Part shown: positions 24,967 to 34,997 of the stretch, one piece after another | Numbering within the stretch: the first letter of the stretch is position 1 | How the letters are laid out: every line of letters starts with the position of its first letter | Assembly: GCF_000376225.1 (NCBI RefSeq) | Contig: NZ_AQXL01000110.1 | Span: forward strand, 1-42,209 | Direction: 5' to 3' | Origin: Effusibacillus pohliae DSM 22757 | GTDB taxonomy: Bacteria > Bacillota > Bacilli > Tumebacillales > Effusibacillaceae | DNA length: 42,209 nucleotides | Position numbers and translations under genes: made by a program | Notes under the pieces: model-generated | The model's input: only the letters and a program-made list of their open reading frames with translations | Databases searched by the model: none | What the model was told of the DNA's origin: nothing

Positions 24967-25063
24967 CATGGAACAAGCGCCCATCGGTTCAATCGATGTA
25001 AGGAATAAAAACGAATGGTCCCCCGAACAATAAACACAGCTTTGGATGGAAGAGGGGATCCGA

Positions 25064-28000
25064 TTGTTCGAATTTCTGCGGAATTGGACAAGCCGTACCG
25101 ACGTACCGGGGCGGCTGCGGATCAAAGTAAACGGTTTGCGTCAGAATCCGAAACGAAAGTGCGAGATCGAACAGGCCCTCGGCCAGCTGCACGGCGTTCG
25201 GCTGGTGGAAGCCAGTCCCGTCACCGGCAGAGTACTGATTTTGTTTGATCAATCGGTGGTGCAGCCGCAGCAACTTTGTGAAATGCTGCAGATTGTCGGG
25301 GAGGTTACGGGTGGTGGCTGCGAAGACGTCGCGTGGGGCGGAGCCAGTCGGGAAGTGGCTGCTTCCGCGGCGGAAATCGTGCATCAAGTCCCGTCTGACA
25401 CGCACTGGCACGCACAATCGATCGAATGGACGATCGAATGCTTGCGAACCGACACGTCCGGTCTGTTATTGAGGGAGATCAATGAGAGATTGGCCAGGCA
25501 CGGGCCAAACCGGCTGGCAGAAGTGCCGCCTGCCGGCTGGGGCCGTTTGTTTTTCCGGCAGTTCGCCAATTTTATGACGATCACCTTGATCGCGTCGGCT
25601 GCCGTTGCGCTGTTTCTGGGCCGGACACTCGATGCGCTTAGCATCCTCGGGGTCCTGGTGCTCAATGCGGCGATCGGCACGTTTCAGGAACAGAAGGCGG
25701 ACAATGAGGCGCGGGCACTGCGCAAACTGACCGCTCCCAGCGCCCGCGTGCTGCGCGGCGGGAAGGAAATGAAAGTGCCGGCCGATGCGCTGGTGCCGGG
25801 TGATGTGATCATTCTCGACCCGGGTGATCAAATCCCGGCTGATGCTCGCATCATCGATTGTTGGAATCTGGAAGTGGATGAATCGTCGTTGACGGGCGAA
25901 TCGGTGCCGGTGGCGAAAAAAGCGGGATTGTGCGAATCCGACGCGCCGCTCGCCGATCGCACCAACATGCTGTTTATGGGCACCCATGTTACCCGCGGCC
26001 GCGCGCGGGCTGTTGTTGTCGCCACAGGCATGAACACGGAACTGGGCCGCCTGTTTGCGCTGATGCAGAGCCAGTCGGATGAATCGACTCCTTTGCAGCG
26101 CAAATTGAACACGCTCGGCCAATATCTCGTGTTCGGTTCACTCGCTGCCGGCTTGTTCGTGATACTGGTCGGACTGCTCCGCGGCATTCCGACCGTCGAT
26201 ATGTTGATGACCGGCGTCAGCCTGGCCACTTCCGCCATCCCGGAGGGGCTGCCGATCATGATTACGATCGCGCTGGCGGTGGGCATGCGCCGGATGGTTG
26301 GCAAAAATGCGCTGGTGCGCAAACTGTCCGCATTGGAGACGCTCGGACGGGCCACCGTGATCTGTTCCGACAAAACGGGAACCCTCACGAAAAACGAAAT
26401 GACCGTGCGGGCCATAGCCAGCGCCACAACAACCTGGGAAGTGGCGGGAAACGGCTACGCGCCGATCGGTTTTTTTACCGAAAATGGGGTGGAGATTGAC
26501 CCGCAGCAAGCAACTGACTTGCGGTGGATCCTGACAGCCGCCACCTTGTGCAGTAATGCCCAACTGCTGCATAACGGGACGGCCGACTGGGTGACGGAAT
26601 GGCGGCAGTGCCCGGCAGCCGTTCCGGAATCCGGCTGGACGATCCAGGGGGACCCGACGGAAGGGGCGATCCTGGTCGCGGCGGCAAAAGCGAATATCTG
26701 GCCGGACGATTGCCGAAAACCGTGGCAGCGGATCAAGGAGACGCCGTTCGAATCGGAGCGCCGGCGAATGTCGGTCGTCTGCCGCGATCGGGACGGCCAG
26801 CATCAACTGATCGTCAAAGGCGCGATCGAAGAGGTCCTGCAACTGTGCAACCGAGTGCAGATTGATGGCCAGGCTGTGCCGCTTTCGCCTTCGCACCAAA
26901 CGTCGATTTTGCGGCAAAATGAACAGTTTGCCTCACGGGCGCTGCGCGTTCTGGCGGTCGCTTGCCGGCCGCTGGCCGACCAGGAACTGCGGACTGAGCA
27001 AGTCGCGGAGAGCAACCTGATTTTTGCCGGACTGATCGGCATGATTGACCCGCCGCGGGAACAGGTGAAAGAAAGCATCGCCAGCTGTAAAAAAGCGGGC
27101 ATCAAAGTGGTGATGATCACCGGCGACCATCCGCAAACCGCGGCCGCGATCGCGCGGGAACTGAATCTGCTTGAGGACGAGGGGCGGGTGATCACCGGCA
27201 GCGAATTGGAGCAAATGAACGAATCGCAACTGACCGAGTTGGTTCCGCATATCGACGTGTACGCCCGCGTGTCCCCCCATCACAAGCTACGGATCGTATC
27301 CGCCTTCAAAAATCGGGGCGAAATTGTCGTCATGACGGGCGACGGGGTGAACGATGCGCCGGCGGTGAAGCAGGCGGATGTCGGAATCGCGATGGGGAAA
27401 AGCGGGGTGGAAGTGACCAAACAGGCGTCTTCGATGATCATCACCGACGACAATTTTGTCACCATCTGCAAAGGAGTGCAGGAAGGCCGCACGGTGCTCG
27501 GCAATATCCGGAAGGCGCTCGGCTATCTGCTAAGCGGCAACCTGGGGGAAGTGATCTATGCGATGCTGGCGGTGCTTGCCGGGATGCCGCTGCCACTGGT
27601 GCCGATCCAAATCCTGCTGATCAACCTGTTTACTGACGCGCTGCCGTCGATCGCGCTGGCGATGGGGCATCCGCAGCAGGATCCGCAGCGGTTGGCGATG
27701 CGCAGCGAGTGCGATGTGACCGACCGCAGCCTGATTTCCGAAATCATCTCCCGCGGCGTGATCATCGGCCTGACCACGATGGCGGTGTTCAGCGGAGCGC
27801 TGGCGTTCACCGGAAATGTGATGCTGGCCCGGACACTCGCCTTTATGACCGTTTGCGCCAGCGAACTGATCCAGGCGGTCGATTGGTGGCGGAGCGGCGA
27901 TACGCAACCGGAACCGGGCGGCCTGTGGCGGGACCGGTTTATGGTCGGTACATTGGTCGTCTCGTGGTCCGGACTGTTGTCGATCGTGTATCTGCCGCCG

Positions 28001-28222
28001 TTGCAACGCCTGTTCCAAACTGTGCCGTTGGCATTGCCGCATTGGGTGATCGTGCTGGGAATCGGCTATTCGATTTCGCTGCTCAGCAAGCCGACGGCTC
28101 GCTTGGTCGACAGGATTGGCAATCTGCTGCGCGCGAACTTCGGGCGCACCGTTCATTTGCAGCCGCTTGCCGGTTACGCGGCACATGCGACAGTTTCTGA
28201 CAAGCTGAACGCGACTGTATGA
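25064..28222 (+). CDS. P2-type cation ATPase 1 with N-terminal HMA_2-like domain
   Basis: About 1,052 residues. Residues 12-80 form an HMA_2-like domain (VPGRLRIKVNGL, TGRVLILFD) without CxxC. A cation-ATPase N domain follows, then TGES (277-280), PEGLP in M4 (E394), DKTGTLT (D436) and TGDGVND (758-764). The Ca2+-pump ion ligands are conserved: N826/E829 in M5 (GNLGE) and N854/D858 in M6 (NLFTD). I expect ATP-driven export of Ca2+, Mn2+ or a similar ion. The start is TTG 25064, which has GAGG eight bases before it; in-frame ATG 25046 has none. It is the first gene of a block with three more ATPase-like genes. Confidence 0.9.
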   Translation: MFEFLRNWTSRTDVPGRLRIKVNGLRQNPKRKCEIEQALGQLHGVRLVEASPVTGRVLILFDQSVVQPQQLCEMLQIVGEVTGGGCEDVAWGGASREVAASAAEIVHQVPSDTHWHAQSIEWTIECLRTDTSGLLLREINERLARHGPNRLAEVPPAGWGRLFFRQFANFMTITLIASAAVALFLGRTLDALSILGVLVLNAAIGTFQEQKADNEARALRKLTAPSARVLRGGKEMKVPADALVPGDVIILDPGDQIPADARIIDCWNLEVDESSLTGESVPVAKKAGLCESDAPLADRTNMLFMGTHVTRGRARAVVVATGMNTELGRLFALMQSQSDESTPLQRKLNTLGQYLVFGSLAAGLFVILVGLLRGIPTVDMLMTGVSLATSAIPEGLPIMITIALAVGMRRMVGKNALVRKLSALETLGRATVICSDKTGTLTKNEMTVRAIASATTTWEVAGNGYAPIGFFTENGVEIDPQQATDLRWILTAATLCSNAQLLHNGTADWVTEWRQCPAAVPESGWTIQGDPTEGAILVAAAKANIWPDDCRKPWQRIKETPFESERRRMSVVCRDRDGQHQLIVKGAIEEVLQLCNRVQIDGQAVPLSPSHQTSILRQNEQFASRALRVLAVACRPLADQELRTEQVAESNLIFAGLIGMIDPPREQVKESIASCKKAGIKVVMITGDHPQTAAAIARELNLLEDEGRVITGSELEQMNESQLTELVPHIDVYARVSPHHKLRIVSAFKNRGEIVVMTGDGVNDAPAVKQADVGIAMGKSGVEVTKQASSMIITDDNFVTICKGVQEGRTVLGNIRKALGYLLSGNLGEVIYAMLAVLAGMPLPLVPIQILLINLFTDALPSIALAMGHPQQDPQRLAMRSECDVTDRSLISEIISRGVIIGLTTMAVFSGALAFTGNVMLARTLAFMTVCASELIQAVDWWRSGDTQPEPGGLWRDRFMVGTLVVSWSGLLSIVYLPPLQRLFQTVPLALPHWVIVLGIGYSISLLSKPTARLVDRIGNLLRANFGRTVHLQPLAGYAAHATVSDKLNATV

Positions 28223-28267
28223 TTCCGAACCGGATGGTGACAATACAGGTCAGAGGAGGGATAGCTG

Positions 28268-28459
28268 ATGGAGCCTTTTGAATGGGTGGTAGCCGGCATG
28301 TTGGCGTACGCGGTATTCCCGCGGGTGCGCCAGGCAGTGTCAAACACGTGGTCGAGCATTGTGTCAACAGCCAATCAAACGATGCAGGGGATCGGCGGCA
28401 GCACTGCCACAGCCGCGAACAAAACGCAAACCATGTATTCCCCTGACCAGCACCAGTAA
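28268..28459 (+). CDS. Small protein between two P-type ATPases
   Basis: 63 residues. A hydrophobic N-terminal segment (about residues 6-18) is followed by a polar Ser/Thr/Gln/Ala-rich tail ending SPDQHQ. The ribosome binding site GAGGAGGG seven bases before the ATG is strong. It lies 45 bases after ATPase 1 and is probably cotranscribed, so a membrane-associated partner of the pumps is possible. Family not recognised. Confidence 0.65.
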   Translation: MEPFEWVVAGMLAYAVFPRVRQAVSNTWSSIVSTANQTMQGIGGSTATAANKTQTMYSPDQHQ

Positions 28460-28474
28460 AATAACGGCGGGCAG

Positions 28475-28510
28475 AAAGGCCTTCCCGGTCGAGCGTGCGG
28501 AAGGCCCTTT
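28475..28510 (+). terminator. Hairpin between the small gene and ATPase 2
   Basis: AAAGGCCTTCC pairs with GGAAGGCC-CTTT around one bulge. The T run is only three bases, so it may attenuate or protect the message rather than stop it. Confidence 0.45.
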
Positions 28511-28559
28511 CGGCCTGCCGACCGGCGTCTGCAAACGATTTTTGCCAGGAGAGAGGCGA

Positions 28560-31500
28560 ATGGAGTTGGAAGTGCGGTTTGTCCGGCGTATGCCGGGGCG
28601 CTTGCGAATGTACATATACGGGTTGCAAAACGACGCCCGCAGCTGCCGTTTATTTGAAGAATTTTGCTTGCAGGTCCCCGGCGTGAGGATGGCGTCAGCC
28701 GGGATGGTCACCGGCCGTGTGCTGGTTCTGTTTGATGAAAGCAAACTGACACATGCGGAGCTGGAACAGCGGCTGCTTGAACTTGAACGGCTGCTGCCGC
28801 AACCGGTCCGATTGGCTGCTGCTGCGAAAGAGCAGTTTGCCACAGAAGGCGCGCTCGCTGTGAAACTCGACTGGCACTGCTTGCGGCCGTCCGAAATTTT
28901 GCAGCATCTGCAAAGTGACAGCCAAAATGGGCTGACTGCCGCGGAGGCGGCCAGCAGACGTCTGTATTTCGGCGCAAACGAACTGCCGGAGGCGGAAGCG
29001 GCCGCCTGGTACAGGACGCTCTTCCGACAACTGTTTAACTTTACCACGCTCGCGATGGTCAGCATTTCGGCACTGCCGATTTTTTTCGGGCGAATCCGCG
29101 ATACCGCGGGCGTTCTGTTGATCCTGGCGGTCAATGCGGTGATCGGCACCTACCAGGAACAGAAAGCGCAAAATGACATCCGGTCGTTGCAGAAACTGGC
29201 GGTGCATCAGGCGAAAGTCATCCGGTCGGGCGAGCAAACGGAGATTCTGGCGAACGAATTGGTGCCCGGTGACATTTTGCTGCTGGAAGCGGGCGATCGG
29301 ATTCCGGCCGATGCGGTTGTGCTGGACAGTTGGGATCTGGAAGTCGACGAGTCGGCTCTGACGGGCGAATCGTTGCCGGTGGCAAAAGCGGCCGCCGTCA
29401 GCCGACCGGACCTGCCTGTGGCCGAGCGCAAAAACATGCTGCACATGGGTACATTTATCACTCGCGGCCGGGCCAAAGCGGTGGTGGTCGCAACCGGTGA
29501 AAAAACGGAGATGGGCAAGCTGGCCAGCGGCCTGCAGACGGTGGAAAATCGGCCAACACCGCTGCAGCGAAGGCTGAATGTGGTGGCGCGAACATTGGTC
29601 ATCTCGGCACTGTTGATTGCCGGGTTGGTTGTAGCGGCGCGATTTATGCAAGGATTCTCGCTGACCGAAACGCTGATGACCGGAGTTTCGGTGGCGACCA
29701 CCGCAATTTCGGAAGGGCTGCCGATCATGATCACGCTGTCGCTGGTTGCGGGGATGCGCCGGATGGTTCGCCACAAGGCGGTAATCCGGCGGCTGTCCGC
29801 GCTTGAAACGCTGGCGAAAGTCGATGTCATCTGTTGCGACAAGACAGGCACACTGACGAAAAATCAGATGACCGTGCGGTCCGTCATTTCTCCCGATCGA
29901 ACGTGGACCGTGTCGGGTGACGGGGATCGTGGCCAGGGTGCACCCGATGAGGATCTGGCGTGGTTGGCAACGATTGCTGCTGTCTGCAACGATGCCTCAT
30001 TCTTTCATGAGCGGGTCGATTCGGCAACAAGGAGAGGGAACATCGCCGGGGCGGGCAGCCGGCGGGCGGTCGAGGGAGACCCGACGGAGGCGGCGTTGCT
30101 TGCGGCAGCGGTGCAAACGGGCGTTTCGCCGGAAGATTGCCGCAACCGGTGGCACAGGCTGTTCGAGATTCCGTTCGATTCGAACCGGCGGCGCATGACA
30201 GTTGTCTGCCAAAATCGCGGCGGCGATACGTTCGTCTTCATGAAAGGGTCGGTCGATGTGGTTCTGGAACGATGCCAGTTTACAAAAATCGGCGGTGCCG
30301 TCTGCGAACTGGATCCCCGCCTGCGCACCAAAATCATCGACCAGGAGCGGGAAGCGGCCGGTCAAGCAATGCGTGTGCTGGCGGTTGCCTACAAAAAGCT
30401 GCAGGAGGAACCGGTCTCGTTGCCAGCGGAGGAACTGGAAGCCGATCTGGTGTTTGGCGGAATGTTTGCGATGGTTGACCCGCCGCGCGAGGATGTGCGA
30501 AACAGCATCGCGGCGTGCCGAAAGGCGGGCATCCAAGTTGTGATGATCACCGGCGACCATCCGCAAACCGCGGAAGCCATCGGCCGGGAACTGGGGCTGG
30601 TGTGGGAACCCGGCCAGGTGCTGACGGGGGCCGATTTGGCAAACGTGAGCGATGAACAGTTGGCGGCCGCCAGCGACTCTGTGCGAATCTACAGCCGGGT
30701 GTCACCTACTGACAAGCAGCGGATCGTGTCCGCCCTGCAAAAGCGGGGACGGATCGTCGCCATGACAGGTGACGGAGTGAACGACGGACCGGCACTGAAG
30801 CAGGCGGACGTCGGCATTGCGCTCGGATCGGGCACCGATGTAGCGAAAGAATCCGCTTCGCTGGTTTTGATGGACGACCGTTTTTCCACTATCGTCCAGG
30901 CGATTCGCCAAGGGCGGTCAGTATTGCGCAATATCCGGAGCACGATCGGGTATATTTTTACCGGCAATTTTGCGGAAGTGCTGTACGCGGGGCTGACTGT
31001 TGCAGTCGGTTTGCCGCTGCCTCTGATGCCGCTGCAAATGATGTTCATGAACCTGTTGACCGATTCACTGCCGACCATGATGATGATCCTCGGCCGGCCC
31101 GGTGGCCGGCTGGCGGCTGCCGAACGACCGCTGCCCGCAGCCAGCGAAGTGTTCGACAAAGGACAGATCGCCCGGGTAATCGCCGGCGGAGCGCTGGTCG
31201 GGCTGGCGACCAGCGTTCTGTTTCTGGGAGCCACTACTTTCACCGGCAATCCTGCGTTGGCCGGAACGATGGCGTTGGCCGCTCTGTGCATTGGAAAATT
31301 GGCGCAAGTGTCCTACTGGCGGAAAGGCAGCGGCGAACCGGGAGATTGGCGGAGCGATTCGATCATGATCGCCACCTTGGGCGTCTCGCTGGCCGGGCTC
31401 GGGGCTGCCATCTACTTGCCGCAATTGCGGTTTGCGTTCAACAGCGTGCCGCTCGGTCTCCATCATTGGGCGTTGATTCTGGCGACCGTTTTTGCAGCGG

Positions 31501-31607
31501 TACGGTTGACCCCGCGCTTGACCGAAACCATCCTTGGCTCGTTGCACCGGTTTTCCGGACGGAAGTCCGCAAATTACCAGCTGCGCCCGCAACTGTCAGT
31601 CGGTTAA
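28560..31607 (+). CDS. P2-type cation ATPase 2 with N-terminal HMA_2-like domain
   Basis: 1,015 residues, clearly related to ATPase 1. The HMA_2-like domain (MPGRLRMYIYGL, VTGRVLVLFDE) lacks CxxC. The catalytic set is complete: TGES (268-271), DKTGTLT (D427) and TGDGVND (736-742). Ion-site residues N803/E806 (GNFAE) and N831/D835 (NLLTD) are kept. M4 reads SEGLP instead of PEGLP (S384, E385), so the helix-breaking proline of the ion site is lost, which may change selectivity or coupling. The ATG follows AGGAGAGAGG. The next gene starts 66 bases later. Confidence 0.9.
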   Translation: MELEVRFVRRMPGRLRMYIYGLQNDARSCRLFEEFCLQVPGVRMASAGMVTGRVLVLFDESKLTHAELEQRLLELERLLPQPVRLAAAAKEQFATEGALAVKLDWHCLRPSEILQHLQSDSQNGLTAAEAASRRLYFGANELPEAEAAAWYRTLFRQLFNFTTLAMVSISALPIFFGRIRDTAGVLLILAVNAVIGTYQEQKAQNDIRSLQKLAVHQAKVIRSGEQTEILANELVPGDILLLEAGDRIPADAVVLDSWDLEVDESALTGESLPVAKAAAVSRPDLPVAERKNMLHMGTFITRGRAKAVVVATGEKTEMGKLASGLQTVENRPTPLQRRLNVVARTLVISALLIAGLVVAARFMQGFSLTETLMTGVSVATTAISEGLPIMITLSLVAGMRRMVRHKAVIRRLSALETLAKVDVICCDKTGTLTKNQMTVRSVISPDRTWTVSGDGDRGQGAPDEDLAWLATIAAVCNDASFFHERVDSATRRGNIAGAGSRRAVEGDPTEAALLAAAVQTGVSPEDCRNRWHRLFEIPFDSNRRRMTVVCQNRGGDTFVFMKGSVDVVLERCQFTKIGGAVCELDPRLRTKIIDQEREAAGQAMRVLAVAYKKLQEEPVSLPAEELEADLVFGGMFAMVDPPREDVRNSIAACRKAGIQVVMITGDHPQTAEAIGRELGLVWEPGQVLTGADLANVSDEQLAAASDSVRIYSRVSPTDKQRIVSALQKRGRIVAMTGDGVNDGPALKQADVGIALGSGTDVAKESASLVLMDDRFSTIVQAIRQGRSVLRNIRSTIGYIFTGNFAEVLYAGLTVAVGLPLPLMPLQMMFMNLLTDSLPTMMMILGRPGGRLAAAERPLPAASEVFDKGQIARVIAGGALVGLATSVLFLGATTFTGNPALAGTMALAALCIGKLAQVSYWRKGSGEPGDWRSDSIMIATLGVSLAGLGAAIYLPQLRFAFNSVPLGLHHWALILATVFAAVRLTPRLTETILGSLHRFSGRKSANYQLRPQLSVG

Positions 31608-31673
31608 TCGAATCTGGATTGGGGAATCTAGGGGCAGGAGGATTTGAGATCCGGAACAGCGAGGTGAACCGGT

Positions 31674-34445
31674 ATGATCCAGATGATCAACAGAGTGGGC
31701 AGGGTAGCGCTTCAGTTGACGCGGATTCCTGCGATTTTCCTGCAAAATTTGGTGACGGGCGGCCAGCAGCCGAATCTTGTGCAAGGACAGCTGCAGCAAA
31801 GCGATTTGATGGACGGTTGGGAGAAAGGGTTGACCTCGGAGCAGGCAACCGCCCGCCTGCAGCAACACGGGTATAACCACTACCGGCCGCAGGTCGGCCG
31901 TGCGCAACTATTCGGCGAACATTTTAAAAATGTGGCCGCACTCAGCCTGTTGGGCTTCGGCGCGTTGGCATTGGCGATCGGCAAATACGCGGACGCCGCC
32001 ATTGTGTTTCTGGTCTTTGCCGTCTCGGCCGCTTATGCAACCCGGTTAAAACTGCGGTCCGAGCAAAGCTACCGACACCAGTTGGAACAGCAAAAGACTG
32101 CGACCGTCCTGCGGGACGGCAAACTGTGTCAAGTCGCTCCGGCCCGCGTGGTTCCGGGGGACATCGTTTTCCTGCGGCAAGGCGATGTGGTGCCGGCCGA
32201 TTGCGTCATCTTGCGCTGCACGAATCTGCAGGTCCGCGAAATGGATGCCGATTCTTCGTTTCGTGTCATGTTGAAATGCGCGGCGAATTCTGAATTCGGG
32301 CAACCTGTACGGCTACATGCCGCAACGGATGCGAACAGGCTGGTCGCCGGATCGGTTGTAATCGGCGGCGCGGCGCAAGCCCTCGTCACCGCCACCGGGA
32401 ATTCCACGCGGCATGCGTCCATTTTTCGCAAACCAAAACATCAACATTTGTTTACAGAAACACGCTACAATCAGTTTTCCAAGCAACTGACCAAAATCGG
32501 CTGGGTGGTCCTGCTGCTCGCAGCCGGCTTGGTCCTGGCGGTCGGCTGGCCTGCGGCGGTGGCTGTGGAAACGGCCAGCGCTGTTGCTACGTCGGTGATT
32601 CCAGGCGGTTTCTCGTTGCCGATTTGCTTGGCGTTTTGGACCGCGGTCCAGAGAACCGGCTGGAGAGGGCAGGACCTGCCGAGTCTGCACCATGTGGACC
32701 GGCTGGAGGACACCAAGCTGGTGGTCCTCTCCGAACAAGCTCTCACGCAGGACATGCATCCCAGCAAGTTGTGGTGTCCGCAGTCGCACTGGACGGTGGC
32801 AGCTGATGTACAGGACCACGAACATGCGGGGAAGCTGCTTTTTTACAAAAGCGGCATTCGGACACAACCAAGCGGTTCATCCGAATGTCTGTCCGTCGTG
32901 CAAGCGGCGAGGCTGTTTGCCCGCGTGGACGGGGAATGGGGGCCTTATGACCGGGCGGTGAACCGGCTGTACAGCCATTTTCAGGTGCCGACAGCGTTCG
33001 ATGTGAGCGGCTGGCCATGGATCGATCACACTGACTTGCCGGAGCACGGTCTGTTTGAAATGCGAGCCTTCCAGGTCCCCGGCGGACCGATTGTGGAAGT
33101 GGTTCGCGGGCCGGCGGAACTGCTGTTTGAAAGCTGCCGGCGGGTGATGGGACCGGAGCAAAATCTGGCTCTTCTGAACCCGGACAACACCGTTGCCAAA
33201 ACTGACGGGATTCGCCGGTCGTTGGAGGATTGGCTGGAAACCGCCCGGCGGCACCACGAGTGCACCGTTGGATTTGCTTACCGCCTTCGCGGAGCTGGCA
33301 CGCTTCCGCAACCGGACGGGCAACAGGCGGCTGCGAAACAGGAGACTGATGGCCTGATCTGGATTGGCGCTCTGGCTTTTCGGCGAACGTACCAAGCTTC
33401 GTCCCAATTGTTGCAACGGTTTGCAAAACTCGGCCTGCCCGTTGTGCTGACCGTGCATGAATGCGTACTGCAGGATCCGACCTTCCGGAAAGCGGTTGTG
33501 TTTGAGAATGCGAACGTCCGCATCCTTCCGGCGAGCGAATTTCTGGCCGGTCTCGAGCATGGACAAGCGCAATTGCAGCAGTCCGACATGTGGATCGTCG
33601 CCGCCGATGAACGGGAGCGCCTGCAGGTGCTGCGAAAACTGCGTGAGCAATTCTCCGATGTGTGTTTTATCGGGTGCTGCGACCAGGAACGGGCATATTA
33701 CGGAGCGGTCTGGATGGCGATCGAACAGGGAATTCGGCGGGGATTGCAGGACATCGTGGAGACGCTGGAGGAAACCCGGCACGCCCGCTCCCGCATCGGC
33801 CATGCCAATGGATTCATCCTCAGCGGCAACATCGGAGAAGCGGTGTATTCGATCGTTTCCGGTTTGGCCGGGGCCCATCATGCGCTTTCACCGGTGATCG
33901 TCAACCTGCTGACCGGCACCGTCGCATCGATCGGGTTGGCTGCAGGACGGCGCGGGATGGATCCTTCACAGCCACACCAAAACAGCGATCTGGGACACTT
34001 GCACAAACCGATCGTGACGCATGGGATCGTATCGGGCAGCATATCGTTACTGGCGTATGCGGGCGGGCTGCTGATCAGCGACGATCCACTGTTTGCCGCT
34101 ACGTTTGCGTTTGCCACGTTGATATTGTCGCAATTGTGGCAGGCGTTTCACTGGCGCCGACAGTCGCGTCTCGCCAAGCTCAGCGACCTGTGGGAAGACC
34201 GGGTGTTGGCGATCGCTTTGTTCGCCTCGCTTGCGATTCTCGCTCTCAGCATCCATCTGCCGGGACTGTCGCAATTGTTGCAGACGACACCGCTCGCATT
34301 GCAGGATTGGCTGGTTGCCGCAGCCATTGCCGGTGGGGTCGGACCGGTCGCTTCCACAAGCGAACAGATCATTTGGCCGCTGTTGGAGCGAATCGGCAAG
34401 CTGCTCCAGCGATCCCGTTCCGCAAATCAGGGGGCAGCTGCGTAA
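31674..34445 (+). CDS. Catalytically dead P2-type ATPase homologue (pseudo-pump)
   Basis: 923-residue uninterrupted ORF with the full P2 layout but degraded motifs. The N-terminal region and first helices match ATPases 1 and 2 (VVPGDIVFLRQGDVVPADCVIL), but there is no HMA_2 domain. TGES is replaced by ADSSFRVM. M4 reads PGGF (310-313) for PEGL. The segment replacing DKTGTLT is SEQALTQ with Glu at 354, so the phosphorylation Asp is gone. TGDGVND is replaced by GCCDQERAYY. M5 keeps GNIGE while M6 has NLLTG, losing the Asp. It cannot be a phosphorylating pump. The intact length argues for a structural or sensory role. Ribosome binding site GAGGTGA. Confidence 0.87.
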   Translation: MIQMINRVGRVALQLTRIPAIFLQNLVTGGQQPNLVQGQLQQSDLMDGWEKGLTSEQATARLQQHGYNHYRPQVGRAQLFGEHFKNVAALSLLGFGALALAIGKYADAAIVFLVFAVSAAYATRLKLRSEQSYRHQLEQQKTATVLRDGKLCQVAPARVVPGDIVFLRQGDVVPADCVILRCTNLQVREMDADSSFRVMLKCAANSEFGQPVRLHAATDANRLVAGSVVIGGAAQALVTATGNSTRHASIFRKPKHQHLFTETRYNQFSKQLTKIGWVVLLLAAGLVLAVGWPAAVAVETASAVATSVIPGGFSLPICLAFWTAVQRTGWRGQDLPSLHHVDRLEDTKLVVLSEQALTQDMHPSKLWCPQSHWTVAADVQDHEHAGKLLFYKSGIRTQPSGSSECLSVVQAARLFARVDGEWGPYDRAVNRLYSHFQVPTAFDVSGWPWIDHTDLPEHGLFEMRAFQVPGGPIVEVVRGPAELLFESCRRVMGPEQNLALLNPDNTVAKTDGIRRSLEDWLETARRHHECTVGFAYRLRGAGTLPQPDGQQAAAKQETDGLIWIGALAFRRTYQASSQLLQRFAKLGLPVVLTVHECVLQDPTFRKAVVFENANVRILPASEFLAGLEHGQAQLQQSDMWIVAADERERLQVLRKLREQFSDVCFIGCCDQERAYYGAVWMAIEQGIRRGLQDIVETLEETRHARSRIGHANGFILSGNIGEAVYSIVSGLAGAHHALSPVIVNLLTGTVASIGLAAGRRGMDPSQPHQNSDLGHLHKPIVTHGIVSGSISLLAYAGGLLISDDPLFAATFAFATLILSQLWQAFHWRRQSRLAKLSDLWEDRVLAIALFASLAILALSIHLPGLSQLLQTTPLALQDWLVAAAIAGGVGPVASTSEQIIWPLLERIGKLLQRSRSANQGAAA

Positions 34446-34452
34446 CGCGAAA

Positions 34453-34492
34453 CAAGGGGCGAAAACAACTTCGGTTGTTCCTGCCCCTTTTT
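34453..34492 (+). terminator. Terminator after the pseudo-pump gene
   Basis: Long stem: outer AGGGGC/GCCCCT and inner ACAAC-TTCG-GTTGT, followed by TTTTT. Confidence 0.85.
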
Positions 34493-34558
34493 GCTGCCGA
34501 GCGGTACTAGCGGGAGCGGACGCGGCCGCTTCTGTGCCCGTTCGCCTGTCAGGCGGTT

Positions 34559-34584
34559 CAAAAATCCCCGGTAGCTGGCGGGGA
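34559..34584 (-). terminator. Terminator of the 85-residue minus-strand gene
   Basis: On the minus strand, stem TCCCCG/CGGGGA with an eight-base loop followed by TTTTT. Confidence 0.75.
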
Positions 34585-34591
34585 ATAACGG

Positions 34592-34849
34592 TTAAGATTG
34601 GACCGGCTCCGTTTGCTTTTGCGACTCTTCGCCCATGGACTCCACGAGACGCATCTCTTCCACCAGAGAACTCAACTGCTCCCGGGCACCGGTCGCGGTG
34701 CTGCGAACCTGGTCCATCAAATCCAACAGGGCGACCGTGCCTTTCACCGCCAGTTTGCGGGCCGCTTGCCTGGCTTCCGGAGACAGCGCCAGAATGACGG
34801 TGGCGGCGGTCAGGGTCAGACCAAGCGGCGATCGGAAAAATCGAACCAT
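34592..34849 (-). CDS. Small membrane protein with amphipathic tail
   Basis: 85 residues. A membrane segment at about residues 5-22 is followed by SPEARQAARKL and a helical, charged tail (VEEMRLVESMGEESQKQ). The start is ATG 34849 with GGAGGG six to seven bases before it; the longer upstream frame has no site. It is divergent from the pseudo-P1B gene at 34998, sharing a 150-base control region, and has its own terminator. It resembles the DUF5132 protein of this block in layout (helix then charged tail), though not clearly in sequence. Confidence 0.68.
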   Translation of the reverse strand: MVRFFRSPLGLTLTAATVILALSPEARQAARKLAVKGTVALLDLMDQVRSTATGAREQLSSLVEEMRLVESMGEESQKQTEPVQS

Positions 34850-34997
34850 CCAGAACCCTCCATTCAATGCCAAAGTCAGCCAACTGCTGCTAAGCATACC
34901 CGAACCGGCCAAAAATATTCTGCGCCCGTTCAGTAATAAAATTTGGCAAACCGTTCACAATATGCCTAGTTCAACCTGATTTTTAAGGAGAATCGTT

